Part shown: positions 47,831 to 56,016 of the stretch, one piece after another
How the letters are laid out: every line of letters begins with the position of its first letter
Position numbering within the stretch: position 1 is the first letter of the stretch
DNA from: VRUE01 sp963770315
Lineage (GTDB): Bacteria; Actinomycetota; Thermoleophilia; Solirubrobacterales; 70-9
Direction: 5' to 3'
DNA length: 64,000 nt
Assembly (NCBI GenBank): GCA_963770315.1
Contig: CAVYPC010000002.1
Location: 310,001 to 374,000 of the forward strand
Notes under the pieces: generated by a model
What the model saw: the letters and a program-made list of their open reading frames with translations, nothing else
Database searches by the model: none
What the model was told of the DNA's origin: nothing
Program-made: the position numbers and the translations under genes

Positions 47831-48283
47831 CTACGGATGGCCGCAGTCCGAAAGTCCGTAGCCTGCCGCGAGATCTTCAATGTCTCTGTACGGGTATGAC
47901 CCAAAGGAAGTCGGATCTTTCTCAAGCTGGACGATGAACCTTTCCATACCCGTGATGACACTGGCAAGCTCCTTGCTCTTGGCCGCCGGTGGATGCAGGG
48001 TCTTGAGTTCTTCGATCTCCTGCTCGAAGGTCGGGGCGATGGCGACGCGAACCATTTGGTGAGCCGCGACCTTGTCTGGTTGTCCTTCGGTTTTTTGGAG
48101 AAGGTGCGGCGATACCTTGCGAATTTCAGAGCTCCCATGCCTGCAGATGGCGTTTGCCTGCGCGAGGTACTGCGTTTTAACGCTGCCCGTGGTCGTCGCA
48201 TCGCTTCCGCCGCCTCCACAGCCTATGCCGCTCACGACGCTAACGAGTGCGATAGAAGCCGCTACGAGATAGCTATGCCGCAT
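47831..48283 (-). CDS. Small lipoprotein, five-member family, copy 1
   Basis: 150 aa from the ATG at 48283, which has GGAGG upstream (a frame to 48337 does not). Lipobox VVSGIGC (Cys22). Mature part: SVKTQYLAQANAICRHGSSEI, then PTFEQEIEELKTLHPPAAKSKELASVITGMERF and the terminal YGLSDCG signature. Two Cys (one near AxAIC, one in the last residues) probably form a disulfide. All family members share 'ICxxxxxxI', 'EIxxLRxLxPP' and a C-terminal 'xYGxxxCG'. Function unknown; outer face of the membrane. Confidence 0.75.
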   Translation of the reverse strand: MRHSYLVAASIALVSVVSGIGCGGGGSDATTTGSVKTQYLAQANAICRHGSSEIRKVSPHLLQKTEGQPDKVAAHQMVRVAIAPTFEQEIEELKTLHPPAAKSKELASVITGMERFIVQLEKDPTSFGSYPYRDIEDLAAGYGLSDCGHP

Positions 48284-48308
48284 CAGTGCCTCCAGCCGAT
48301 GATTGGGT

Positions 48309-48773
48309 TTAGGGATGACCGCACGCATGGAGTCCATACTTCGCAGCCAACGCTTCGGAGTGGATATACGGATTGCGATTGGAGGTGGGGTGTCCCACCG
48401 CCTGGTCGATTGCGGCTTCCGTAGCAGAGAAGATGGCTTCGAGCTCGTCCCTGTCCCCTTCAGGGGGTACCAGGGCGCGAATGTTGAGTATCTCCCGCCT
48501 AAGACCCGGTCTCGCTACATCCTCGGCGAGCTTTCTTGCCATGGTGTACCGGGATATCTTCGAGGCCAGGCGAAGTATCGGTTGAGTCATCGCCTCTATG
48601 TCGGCGCTTCGCGCTTCGCAGATCGCGGTTGCCTGCCTGAGAAACGCTGCCTTCGACGGCGCGTTGGAAGCGCTTTCGCCACCCGTCCCGCATCCGATCA
48701 CGAAGAGGACAGCCAGGAGCGCGACCGCGCCCCCGAGGCACGGTCGCAGTACGGATAGCTCTTCCCTGGTCAT
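48309..48773 (-). CDS. Small lipoprotein, five-member family, copy 2
   Basis: 154 aa, ATG at 48773. Lipobox LFVIGC (Cys28). Shares LRQATAICEARSADIEAM, RREILNIRALVPPEGDRDELEAIFSATEAAIDQAV and AAKYGLHACGHP with the other copies. Upstream of copy 1 on the same strand with 25 nt between, so one transcript is likely. Divergent from copies 3 and 4 across an AT-rich 91-bp region containing an 8-bp dyad. Confidence 0.75.
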   Translation of the reverse strand: MTREELSVLRPCLGGAVALLAVLFVIGCGTGGESASNAPSKAAFLRQATAICEARSADIEAMTQPILRLASKISRYTMARKLAEDVARPGLRREILNIRALVPPEGDRDELEAIFSATEAAIDQAVGHPTSNRNPYIHSEALAAKYGLHACGHP

Positions 48774-48805
48774 TATTCGCAGTACCTTTTGTTTGATCGA
48801 ATAAT
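48772..48805. promoter_or_regulatory. Dyad between divergent lipoprotein operons
   Basis: ATTATTCG (48772-48779) and CGAATAAT (48798-48805) in an AT-rich intergenic region; the left arm touches the minus-strand ATG. TTATAT further right could be the -10 of the plus-strand operon. Possible shared operator. Confidence 0.5.
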
Positions 48806-48864
48806 AAGGTAGCTTATATCAAAATGGAGAGGAGCAAGGTGCTATGCGGCCGGGGGAGGAATCG

Positions 48865-49302
48865 ATGCGTACGTTGAAGCTGGTGGGGGCCTGCCTGCTC
48901 GGCGCTGTCGTCGTGGCAGGATGCGGCTCGAGCGCTGAAGGTTCGTCAAGGTCGGAATACATCGCCATGGCAGACAAGATTTGCGCGAAGCAGAACCGGA
49001 TCATTCAGCGGCGGATCGCGCCGGAGGTGAAGGGCGCCACCGGGCTGCCGATGCCCATTGGCTCGGCACAGGCCGTCCGCAAGGTCTTGATTCCCGGGCT
49101 GACCGAAGAGATCCGCGGACTGCGGGGCCTGGCGTCTCCCCCCGAAGACTCCAAATTCATCGAGGAATTCCTGTCGGCGATGCGTCTGATGGTCGGCCGG
49201 GCCGTTCGCAGCCCGCCCTACGTGGCAAAGGCGCCCCGGCCGTTCCTGCGGACCGAACTCATGGGCGAGCAGTACGGCTTCAAGGTGTGCGGATATGTTT
49301 AG
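48865..49302 (+). CDS. Small lipoprotein, five-member family, copy 3
   Basis: 145 aa. ATG at 48865 preceded by GGGGGAGGAATCG; an earlier ATG at 48844 lacks this. Lipobox VVVAGC (Cys20). Family signatures: YIAMADKICAKQNRII, LTEEIRGLRGLASPPEDSKFIEEFL, and ELMGEQYGFKVCGYV. Overlaps copy 4 by 8 nt, so the two are co-translated. Confidence 0.75.
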   Translation: MRTLKLVGACLLGAVVVAGCGSSAEGSSRSEYIAMADKICAKQNRIIQRRIAPEVKGATGLPMPIGSAQAVRKVLIPGLTEEIRGLRGLASPPEDSKFIEEFLSAMRLMVGRAVRSPPYVAKAPRPFLRTELMGEQYGFKVCGYV

Positions 49303-49756
49303 TCGTCTCGTCGTGACGCCAATCTGCCTGGTAGGCGTTATGGCGCTTCTTGGCGGCTGCGGAGGGGGCGATGCCGCTCAGTCGCAAGCGACTGGCCCTA
49401 AAGCGGAATACATCGAAGGCGCCGACGCCACCTGCTCGAGGCAGACCCGCAAGATCCATCGGCTGATCGAGCCATATACGGAAGGAGGGGGATACGCAAA
49501 TCTCAGCGCGCCGCAGGCGACCGCGATGGTTCGCAATGTGCTCGCGCCGCAGCTGGGCTATGAGATTCGCAGCGTCCGGGCCCTTGTCCTGCCCGAAAAG
49601 TATGTCGGGCAAGTCCAGCATTTCCTCGCCGTTTGGCAGCAGGCCGTGGACGAGGCCGAAAAGGATCCCGTGGCGTTCATCCATGAAACGAAGCCCTTTG
49701 CGGAGGACGAACGCCTCGCGCGCGAGTTCGGCTTCGAGGTCTGCGGCTCGCTCTAG
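49295..49756 (+). CDS. Small lipoprotein, five-member family, copy 4
   Basis: 153 aa. Lipobox ALLGGC (Cys22). Family signatures: YIEGADATCSRQTRKI, LGYEIRSVRALVLPEKYVGQVQHFLAVWQQAVDEAEKDP, and LAREFGFEVCGSL. The stop (49754-49756) and the stop of the convergent pilT share CTAG. Confidence 0.75.
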   Translation: MFSRLVVTPICLVGVMALLGGCGGGDAAQSQATGPKAEYIEGADATCSRQTRKIHRLIEPYTEGGGYANLSAPQATAMVRNVLAPQLGYEIRSVRALVLPEKYVGQVQHFLAVWQQAVDEAEKDPVAFIHETKPFAEDERLAREFGFEVCGSL

Positions 49757-50867
49757 CCGTCGGTGGAGCCCGCTAGCTGCTCGATGCCGCTGGCGCGTTG
49801 GCCGCCGGCAGCCAGCATCAGTTTGAAGTCGTGGGGGCTGGAGGCGTAGTCGAGGGCGACCTGCTCGGCCACCTTGCCCGCCATGACGTAACCCAGCAGA
49901 GACTGGTCGAAGGTGCGCATGCCGTAGTACTCGCCCTCGGCGATCACCTCGGTGATCTTGCCGGTCTCCTCGGGGCTGAGGATCAGGTCCTGGACGCGGC
50001 CGGTGACGACGAGGACCTCGGAGGCGGGGACGCGGCCCTCGCCGGTTATGTCGGGAACGAGGCGCTGGGCGATCGCTCCCCTCAGGGTCGAGGCGAGCAT
50101 GACGCGGGCCTGGTGCTGGAGGTGGGGGGGAAGAAGTCGATGATCCGGTTGATCGTCTCGGTGGCGTCCAGGGTGTGGACGGTGGAGAGGACGAGGTGGC
50201 CGGTCTCGGCGGCGGAGAGCGCCGTGCGGACGGTCTCCTCGTCGCGCATCTCGCCGATCAGGATCACGTCGGGGTCCTGGCGCAGGACGCGGCGCATCGC
50301 CCGGGCGAAGCTCTGGGTGTCGGAGCCGACCTCGCGCTGGTTGACGATCGAGCCTTTGTCTTCGTGCAGGTACTCGATCGGGTCCTCGAGGGTGACGATG
50401 TGGTGCGCCCGGGTGCGGTTGATGTGGTCGATCATCGCCGCCAGCGTCGTCGACTTGCCCGAGCCGGTGGTGCCGGTGACGAGGACGATGCCGCGCTGCT
50501 CCTCGGCCAGGTTGGTGACCACCTCGGGCAGGCCGAGGTCCTCGACCGAGCGGATCTCGAAGGGGATCGCGCGGCATACGATCGAGGTCGAGCCGCGCTG
50601 CCTGAAGGTGTTGACGCGGAAGCGGGAGAGGCCGGGGATAGCGTAGGAGAAGTCGGCCTCGCCATCCTGCTCGAACTCGGTCAACGAGCGGACCTCGGCG
50701 ATGTCGTGGAAGGCCTTTTCGGTGTCCTCGCCGCTGAGCGGCCCGTGGCCCTCCAGCGGGGTCAGCTCGCCGTGCAGGCGGATCGTCGGCGCCGCCGCCA
50801 CCTTGACGTGGAGGTCGGAGCCGCCTCGCTCGACGAGTGTGCGCAGCGCTGAGTCGATCTCGAACAT
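49753..50867 (-). CDS. pilT: Type IV pilus retraction ATPase PilT, frameshifted as read
   Basis: The first part (50867-~50124) has SDLHVKV, Walker A GTTGSGKSTT, the Asp box LEDPIEYLHEDKGSIV, Walker B LIGEMRDEETV and HLVLSTVHT; after IIDFFPP the frame is lost. The rest (QHQARVMLASTLRGAIAQRLVP to the C-terminal ASGIEQLAGSTDG) continues in the next frame. The break is at a run of seven G on the plus strand (50124-50130); one extra base restores FPPHLQHQARV. Could be a sequencing/assembly slip, a genuine mutation, or slippage. Retracts type IV pili from the cytoplasmic side. Downstream of rpoD. Confidence 0.85.
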
Positions 50868-50911
50868 CCCGGCTTTTATCGGCCGGGACGCTCGATCTCC
50901 TTAGCGGCAGC

Positions 50912-52018
50912 TCAGGTGACTTCGCGCAGTTTCTGCGCTTCGCCCAGCTGCTGCAGCTTTTTGAGGCTCTGGTTCTCGATCTGGCGGATCCGCTCGCGGG
51001 TGACGTTGAAGGTGCGGCCGACCTCGTCGAGGGTGCGCGGATGCTCGCCGCCGAGCCCGTAGCGCAGTTCCAGCACGCGGCGCTCGCGGTAGGAGAGGTT
51101 CTCCAGCGCCTCCTTCAGCGCCTCTTTGGTCAGCAGGTCCGCCGCCCGGTCGAAGGGCGACTCAGCCTTCTCGTCGGCGATGAACTGGCCGAACTCCGAC
51201 TCCTCCTCGTCGCCCACCGGCTTCTCCAGCGAGACGGGGGCCTGGGCGGAGCGCTTGATCGAGTCGACCTCCTCGGGGTCGATCCCGGTCACCTCGGCGA
51301 TCTCCTCCGGGGTGGGCTCGCGGCCCAGCTCGGTGACCAGCTTGCGCTCGGCGCGGCCGATCTTGTTCAGCTTCTCGACCACGTGGACGGGGATGCGGAT
51401 CGTGCGCGCCTTGTCGGCCAGGGCGCGGGCGATCGCCTGGCGGATCCACCAGGTCGCGTAGGTGGAGAACTTGAAGCCCTTGCGGTAGTCGAACTTCTCC
51501 GCCGCTCGGACCAGGCCCAGCGTCCCCTCCTGGATCAGGTCGAGGAAAGGGAGGCCCTGGTTGCGGTAGTTCTTGGCGATCGAGACGACCAGGCGCAGGT
51601 TCGACTCGACCATTTTCTGCTTGGCGTCGAGGTCGCCACGCTCGATCCGCTTGGCGAGTTCGACCTCCTCCTGGGCGGTCAGCAGGCGGACTTTGCCGAT
51701 GTCCTTGAGGAACAGCTGGAGGCTGTCCGTGGTCATGTCCGGTTTCAGGTCCAGCGCGGCTTTGGAGCGGCGCCGGCCTTTACGGCCGGTGTCGGCGGGC
51801 ATCGCGTCCGCGGCCGCTTTCTGGGCCGGGTCCATGTCCTCGACGAGCTCGATCCCCTGCTTCTCGATGTGCCCGTAGAGATCCTCGACGTCGGACTCGT
51901 CGAGATCGACCTCAGAGACCGCCGAGGCGATGTCCCCGAAGGTGAGCACGCCGAGCTGCTGACCGCGATGGATCAGCCCTTTGACCTCCTCGAGCTCCTG
52001 AAGCTCTGCAACCAGCAT
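50912..52018 (-). CDS. rpoD: Principal sigma factor (RpoD/SigA)
   Basis: 368 aa. Region 1.1 (LIHRGQQLGVLTFGDIASAVSEVDL, abridged), region 1.2 (DSLQLFLKDIGKVRLLTAQEE), region 2 (FLDLIQEGTLGLVRAAEKFD, FSTYATWWIRQAI for -10 binding), region 3 (RIPVHVVEKLNKI) and region 4 (YRERRVLELRYGL, TLDEVGRTFNVTRERIRQIE for -35 binding). The long acidic non-conserved region of proteobacterial sigma-70 is absent, as usual in actinobacteria. Essential housekeeping transcription factor. Its leader has a strong promoter and, between the start site and ATG, an intrinsic terminator. Confidence 0.95.
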   Translation of the reverse strand: MLVAELQELEEVKGLIHRGQQLGVLTFGDIASAVSEVDLDESDVEDLYGHIEKQGIELVEDMDPAQKAAADAMPADTGRKGRRRSKAALDLKPDMTTDSLQLFLKDIGKVRLLTAQEEVELAKRIERGDLDAKQKMVESNLRLVVSIAKNYRNQGLPFLDLIQEGTLGLVRAAEKFDYRKGFKFSTYATWWIRQAIARALADKARTIRIPVHVVEKLNKIGRAERKLVTELGREPTPEEIAEVTGIDPEEVDSIKRSAQAPVSLEKPVGDEEESEFGQFIADEKAESPFDRAADLLTKEALKEALENLSYRERRVLELRYGLGGEHPRTLDEVGRTFNVTRERIRQIENQSLKKLQQLGEAQKLREVT

Positions 52019-52044
52019 CTATTCTGCACCCGTCTTTCTGCGTC

Positions 52045-52072
52045 AAAAAAGCGGACCAGCGACGCGGTCCGC
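52045..52072 (-). terminator. Intrinsic terminator within the rpoD leader (attenuator candidate)
   Basis: On the minus strand: GCGGACC-GCGTCGCT-GGTCCGC followed by TTTTTT (52050-52045), ending 26 nt before the rpoD ATG. The stem is a perfect 7 bp. No minus-strand gene precedes it; only the rpoD promoter does. The loop GCGTC could pair with GACGC just after the U-tract, offering an alternative structure. Confidence 0.72.
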
Positions 52073-52103
52073 GAAGTAGGAAAAGCCTCAAACGTCTGTT
52101 CGC

Positions 52104-52132
52104 ATCTTAGGCGCTTCAGTTTCTGAAGTCAA
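52104..52132 (-). promoter_or_regulatory. rpoD promoter
   Basis: On the minus strand: TTGACT (52132-52127), 17-nt spacer, TAAGAT (52109-52104). Predicted start near 52097 gives a ~79-nt leader that includes the terminator at 52072-52045. Confidence 0.72.
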
Positions 52133-52140
52133 GGCCCCTC

Positions 52141-52992
52141 GTGCCCAATCCGGTGAGAAATCCACGCCCCTGGCTGCGTGCCTTCTGGCAGCGAGCCTAC
52201 CGCGAGAACGTCACCGGCCTCTCGGCGATGGTCGCCTACAACCTGATGCTGGCGATCTTCCCCTTCGCCCTGCTCGTCCTCTTCGTCTTCGGCCAGGTGC
52301 TGAAGATCAAGGGAGTCGAGACCGGGGTATTGGACGACCTGCAGCGGCTCTTCCCCAACGCCGAGCAGAAGACGCTGAGCGACGCCCTGGAAAGGATCGA
52401 GGACAACTCGACCACGATCGGGATTGCCGCCTTCCTCGGCTCGCTGTGGATCGGCGCCTCCTTCTGGGGGGCGATGGACACCGCCTTCGGCCGCATCTAC
52501 CACGTTCAGTCCCGCGGCTGGGTCGAGCAGAAGCGGTTCTCCTTCGCGATGCTGGGAGTGGTGCTGCTCTTCATCGCGGCGAGCATCCTGCTGCCGACGA
52601 TCGAGGCGACGCTGGTCTCCAGCACCGACCGTCTGCCGCTCGGCCTCTCCGACATCAAGGCGATCGACACGACGCTGCTGCTGGGCCTGGCCGTGTTGAT
52701 CGTCTTTGCGATCTGCTGCGTGATCTACTGGGCGGTGCCCAAAGGCCACATGCCCTGGCGGGATGTCTGGCCCGGGGGGGCGTTCGTCACGGTGGCCGCC
52801 GGCGTCGCCAACTGGGCCTTTCCCTTCTACCTCTCGAACGTCTCCAGCCTCTCGCGCTTCGGATCGACGCTCGGCTTCGTGCTGATCGCGCTGCTCTGGT
52901 TCTACCTGCTCAGCCTGGCGCTGCTGGCGGGCGCGGTGATCAACTCGCTCCGCCACGAGCTGCACGACACGGGGGAGCTCCCCTACATGTAG
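52141..52992 (+). CDS. YihY/BrkB-family inner membrane protein
   Basis: 283 aa, GTG start. Family core: ENVTGLSAMVAYNLMLAIFPFALLVLF, WIGASFWGAMDTAFGRIYHV, and a C-terminal set of helices (VTVAAGVANWAFPFYLSN, FGSTLGFVLIALLWFYLLSLALLAGAVINS). Six predicted transmembrane helices. Once annotated as ribonuclease BN, now viewed as a membrane protein of uncertain transport function. Divergent from rpoD. Confidence 0.9.
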   Translation: MPNPVRNPRPWLRAFWQRAYRENVTGLSAMVAYNLMLAIFPFALLVLFVFGQVLKIKGVETGVLDDLQRLFPNAEQKTLSDALERIEDNSTTIGIAAFLGSLWIGASFWGAMDTAFGRIYHVQSRGWVEQKRFSFAMLGVVLLFIAASILLPTIEATLVSSTDRLPLGLSDIKAIDTTLLLGLAVLIVFAICCVIYWAVPKGHMPWRDVWPGGAFVTVAAGVANWAFPFYLSNVSSLSRFGSTLGFVLIALLWFYLLSLALLAGAVINSLRHELHDTGELPYM

Positions 52993-53022
52993 CTGGGGCC
53001 GGGCAGAAGCCCGGCCCCAGCT
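52991..53022. terminator. Terminator between convergent genes
   Basis: Perfect 14-bp stem AGCTGGGGCCGGGC/GCCCGGCCCCAGCT with loop AGAA, starting in the BrkB stop region. Works in either direction for the convergent exported-protein gene. Confidence 0.78.
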
Positions 53023-53043
53023 CGATCGGAGAACGTCTAGCTA

Positions 53044-53859
53044 CTAGTAGACGTTAGCCACTTCCGTCAATTCGAGATCGAAATTCTGCCTCGTCTCGTT
53101 GGTGCCAGCCGCGGCCGGAAGCCCCGACTGCGAGTTGACGAGACCGTTGATGCTGATCGGGATGAACCCGAAGAGCGTCAGCACGCAGCCGCTTGCGCCA
53201 GGTGCCGCAAACGAGTTGTCGACGAACTGACCGTTGTCCAGGTGAACGATCGAGAGTTTGTCGACGCTGAATGAGGGTTCGATGCCGGTGATCGGTTTGT
53301 TCGGCGGTGGGGGATTGGTGGTGTTCAGCTGCAGATTGAGTTTGATTGGGGTCGTGGGGGATCCCACGTAGCAATTTTCGCCCAATAGACCCGATGGGTT
53401 GGTCAGGTGAACTTTGATCGGGAGGGTTATTGGTTCCACGAATGCGTTCCCTGGTACGCCGGCCAGTTCGGTCGTCGCGTACAGGGTCAGCGCTTCGCTT
53501 CCGAAGAATTCAAGCAGCCAGGTCAGGCCGGTCAGACCGATGACGCCCCCGGGAACTTTCTGTTTCACCGGTGGGAAGGTGCCGCCGACGAAGCTGCCCC
53601 CTTCCGTGAGGCCTCCGACGAGGTCCATCGGATTTTCGATCGGAACGTCCTTGGTGCCCATCTGGAAGTGGCCGCCGTCGATGTGGATTCGCTGGCACAA
53701 GGCGACGATCGGGACTTCTTTGGTGGTGGGGCAGCCTTTGAACTGTTTGTAGCCTTCTTTTGGTTCTGCTGCTGATGCAACAGGCGCGAGAAGAGCCAGG
53801 GCCGCGATCGCCGCGCCAACGGCGGCGAGCAGCCCGGCATAGGTTCTCGACTGGGTCAT
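53044..53859 (-). CDS. Exported protein, 271 aa
   Basis: ATG at 53859 with GGGAGGCAAT directly upstream. Signal peptide TYAGLLAAVGAAIAALALLAPVASA. The mature protein begins EPKEGYKQFKGCPTTKEVPIVALCQRI, then DGGHFQMGTKDVPIENPMDLVGG, Gly/Val/Thr-rich strands, a Pro-rich TTNPPPPNKPI linker, and a C-terminal domain with ASGCVLTLFGFIPISINGLVN. Four cysteines. Codon use is richer in A/T third positions than neighbours. No domain recognised. Next to a two-domain winged-helix regulator on the same strand. Confidence 0.75.
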   Translation of the reverse strand: MTQSRTYAGLLAAVGAAIAALALLAPVASAAEPKEGYKQFKGCPTTKEVPIVALCQRIHIDGGHFQMGTKDVPIENPMDLVGGLTEGGSFVGGTFPPVKQKVPGGVIGLTGLTWLLEFFGSEALTLYATTELAGVPGNAFVEPITLPIKVHLTNPSGLLGENCYVGSPTTPIKLNLQLNTTNPPPPNKPITGIEPSFSVDKLSIVHLDNGQFVDNSFAAPGASGCVLTLFGFIPISINGLVNSQSGLPAAAGTNETRQNFDLELTEVANVY

Positions 53860-53954
53860 ATTGCCTCCCATAAACGTTGTAGTTCCCTGATCTTTTTAAA
53901 AGATCAATTCGATCGATCATCTCTGATCAACCTGCCCGAGTCAAGGGCCGCGGG

Positions 53955-54941
53955 TCAATCGGTCCGTACGGGGGCATCGAAAAGCGTCTGATAAAGACCG
54001 TCCACCAGGGCACGGGCGAGGGTGCAGTCACCGCCCAGCTCGAGAGCGGCGGTGTCGCGCTCGATGACCGCATCGAGCCAGGCGGCGGCCGAGCCGTGAG
54101 CCCATGCATTGGACTCCCCCTGCAGGGTGGTGGTGCAGGCGGCCATCGCGCCGTTGTCGACCCTGACCGTGACCCCCACCAGTCGCGGCGTCCCGTTGTT
54201 GGAGAGTTCCGCCGCCATCCGGCAGGAGCCCGCCAGCTCAGCTGGCGGACGCAGCAGTGGCAGGGTGAGCAGGAACGCGGCCTCGACGTCGATGCGGCCG
54301 ATCGGTGCGGTGAGGTGCGGCCGCCGGCGCCGCTCCCAGCGAGCCGCCGCCGTGAGCGGAGCGATGCCCTGGCGCAGCCAGTCGGTAACGGCGTAGGGGG
54401 TGCCACGACCGCTGCCGGGCCGGGCCTTGATCTGACCGGCGAAACGGAGTGTTCCGAGGCGGCGCTCCAGCGACGGATAGCTGAGCGAGCCGATCACCCG
54501 GTCGAGCTCGGTGAGCGAGTGGGGGCCGGCCGCGAGGACGCGCAGCATCGTCGTCGACCAGCCCTCGGTCAGGGCCTTGATCGCCGCCTTCGCCGCGTTT
54601 CCCTCCAACAGAAGCGGGCCATTCGGGGCTCGGTTGAGCCAATCCTCGAGGACGGCGATGACGAAGAGCAGCTCCCGCCCACCCTCGCTCAGCTCGTAGT
54701 CGATTACGCCAGGGAAATGGTTGCGCCGCTGTTTGGCGATCGCATTGATCTCCACCAGCCGCTTGAGCTGGGCGCGCAGGGTCGTCTGGGCAGGGGAGCC
54801 GGTATCGCCGCGCAGCTCAGCCTGCTGCTTGGGGCCCTCGGCGAGGGCTCGAAGGATCAAGACGTTGAGCGGCGCAGCGAGCAGGATCAGGGTTTGCGCT
54901 CCAGAGCGCGCCCCATTCTCGCTCTCGTTGACCGTGCTCAT
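53955..54941 (-). CDS. Tandem winged-helix (HxlR/ArsR-like) regulator with C-terminal domain
   Basis: 328 aa from the ATG at 54941; a TTG two codons upstream is an alternative. First winged helix: PLNVLILRALAEGPKQQAELRGDTGSPAQTTLRAQLKRLVEINAI; second: STTMLRVLAAGPHSLTELDRVIGSLSYPSLERRLGTLRFAGQI. A C-terminal region of ~120 residues (AAFLLTLPLLRPPAELAGSCRMAAEL..ALVDGLYQTLFDAP) may bind a ligand. Two DNA-binding domains in one chain are unusual for the family. A nearby target could be the exported protein gene downstream; no dyad is evident. Confidence 0.8.
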   Translation of the reverse strand: MSTVNESENGARSGAQTLILLAAPLNVLILRALAEGPKQQAELRGDTGSPAQTTLRAQLKRLVEINAIAKQRRNHFPGVIDYELSEGGRELLFVIAVLEDWLNRAPNGPLLLEGNAAKAAIKALTEGWSTTMLRVLAAGPHSLTELDRVIGSLSYPSLERRLGTLRFAGQIKARPGSGRGTPYAVTDWLRQGIAPLTAAARWERRRRPHLTAPIGRIDVEAAFLLTLPLLRPPAELAGSCRMAAELSNNGTPRLVGVTVRVDNGAMAACTTTLQGESNAWAHGSAAAWLDAVIERDTAALELGGDCTLARALVDGLYQTLFDAPVRTD

Positions 54942-55000
54942 AGTCAAGCGGAAGCATTATGACACTAATCAGTTTTATTTGGGAATACATCGGATCTCGC

Positions 55001-55993
55001 CTACCCGGTGTAGCCGGCTTCCTCGAGATATGCGGCAGCCACCTTTGCCGGCGATTGCCCTTCGAGCTCGACCCGGGCGTTGAGCTCCTGCATCACGGGG
55101 AGCGTCAATCCCTTCTGGACCTCGGTGATGCTCTTCTCATAGCCCGGACCCGCTTCTTCCACGGCCTCGAGCGTGGTCACAAAGACCACGTTCCCCGCCG
55201 GCAGGGCCCGCTTGTCGTCCACGAGGCTCATGAACTTGTCCCCTTCCCCTGCGAGCTGGGCGTCCGTGGTGGTCACGAACGAGACATCGGCCTGTCCAGA
55301 TTCCAGGACCTTGTAGCGGCGGCGGGGGTCGACGGGGGTGAACGACTTGAATATGAGCGCGTAATTCTTTCTGAGGCCCGCCAGGCAGTCTCTCCGTTTG
55401 CGACACCCGGGTGGGCCGTAGATCGTCAGGCCTTCCGATTCGCCCTCCATGCCGAAGAGGTTCCCCCAGTGATTCTCTTCGTTGGTCTCCCTCAGCGTCG
55501 CGAGAACGTAGGCCCTGGCGAACGGGGTCGGCGGGAAGGCCGTCAGCCCTTCCTCTTCGAAGTCGGCCCGGGCGCTCCTGAAGGCTTCCCCCGCTTTCCC
55601 GGGGACGTCCCTCAGCTTGACGCCGAACAATGAGGACAGGACCGTGCTCAGGTAGCCCGGGTAGCCGGAGATCCCCCCCGACCGCAGCGCCTCCCGGGCA
55701 GCCGCCCCGGCGCCGAGGTTGGAGTCTTTCTTCACCCTGTACCCGGCGGCCCTCAAGGTTTGGGCGTAGATTTCTCCAAGGATTTCCTGTTCTGGGAAGC
55801 TCTCGGAGCCGACCGTCAGCGTCACCCTCGCGTTGTGCGCATTCGAGACGATCGGGCTGTGCCCCTTTTTCCCGATGCTGTTGGCGGCGTCACTGCTGCC
55901 GCTGGAGCCGCATGCCGCGACTCCGATGCCAACGAGAAGCACAACCAGCATCGTGAGGACAGCCTGCAACCCGCCGGCGGTGGGCCTCGCCAT
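55001..55993 (-). CDS. Osmoprotectant ABC transporter substrate-binding lipoprotein (ProX/OpuBC-like), orphan
   Basis: 330 aa. Lipobox VGIGVAAC (Cys28). The mature domain starts VTLTVGSESFPEQEILGEIYAQTLRAAGYRV, the standard OpuAC/OsmX entry, with NLGAGAAAREALRSGGISGYPGYLSTVLSSL and VSFVTTTDAQL. These proteins bind glycine betaine, choline or related quaternary amines, but the residues that form the aromatic box cannot be confirmed here. No permease or ATPase genes accompany it. Lies 23 nt downstream of the methyltransferase gene. Confidence 0.85.
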   Translation of the reverse strand: MARPTAGGLQAVLTMLVVLLVGIGVAACGSSGSSDAANSIGKKGHSPIVSNAHNARVTLTVGSESFPEQEILGEIYAQTLRAAGYRVKKDSNLGAGAAAREALRSGGISGYPGYLSTVLSSLFGVKLRDVPGKAGEAFRSARADFEEEGLTAFPPTPFARAYVLATLRETNEENHWGNLFGMEGESEGLTIYGPPGCRKRRDCLAGLRKNYALIFKSFTPVDPRRRYKVLESGQADVSFVTTTDAQLAGEGDKFMSLVDDKRALPAGNVVFVTTLEAVEEAGPGYEKSITEVQKGLTLPVMQELNARVELEGQSPAKVAAAYLEEAGYTG

Positions 55994-56016
55994 GCTTCGC
56001 CTCTCTGGACTCAGAG

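Noticed and set aside
52991..53053. Second small hairpin AACGTCTA/TAGACGTT near 53031 as an operator
   Set aside because: It lies between convergent gene ends beside a strong terminator, so regulation of initiation is unlikely.
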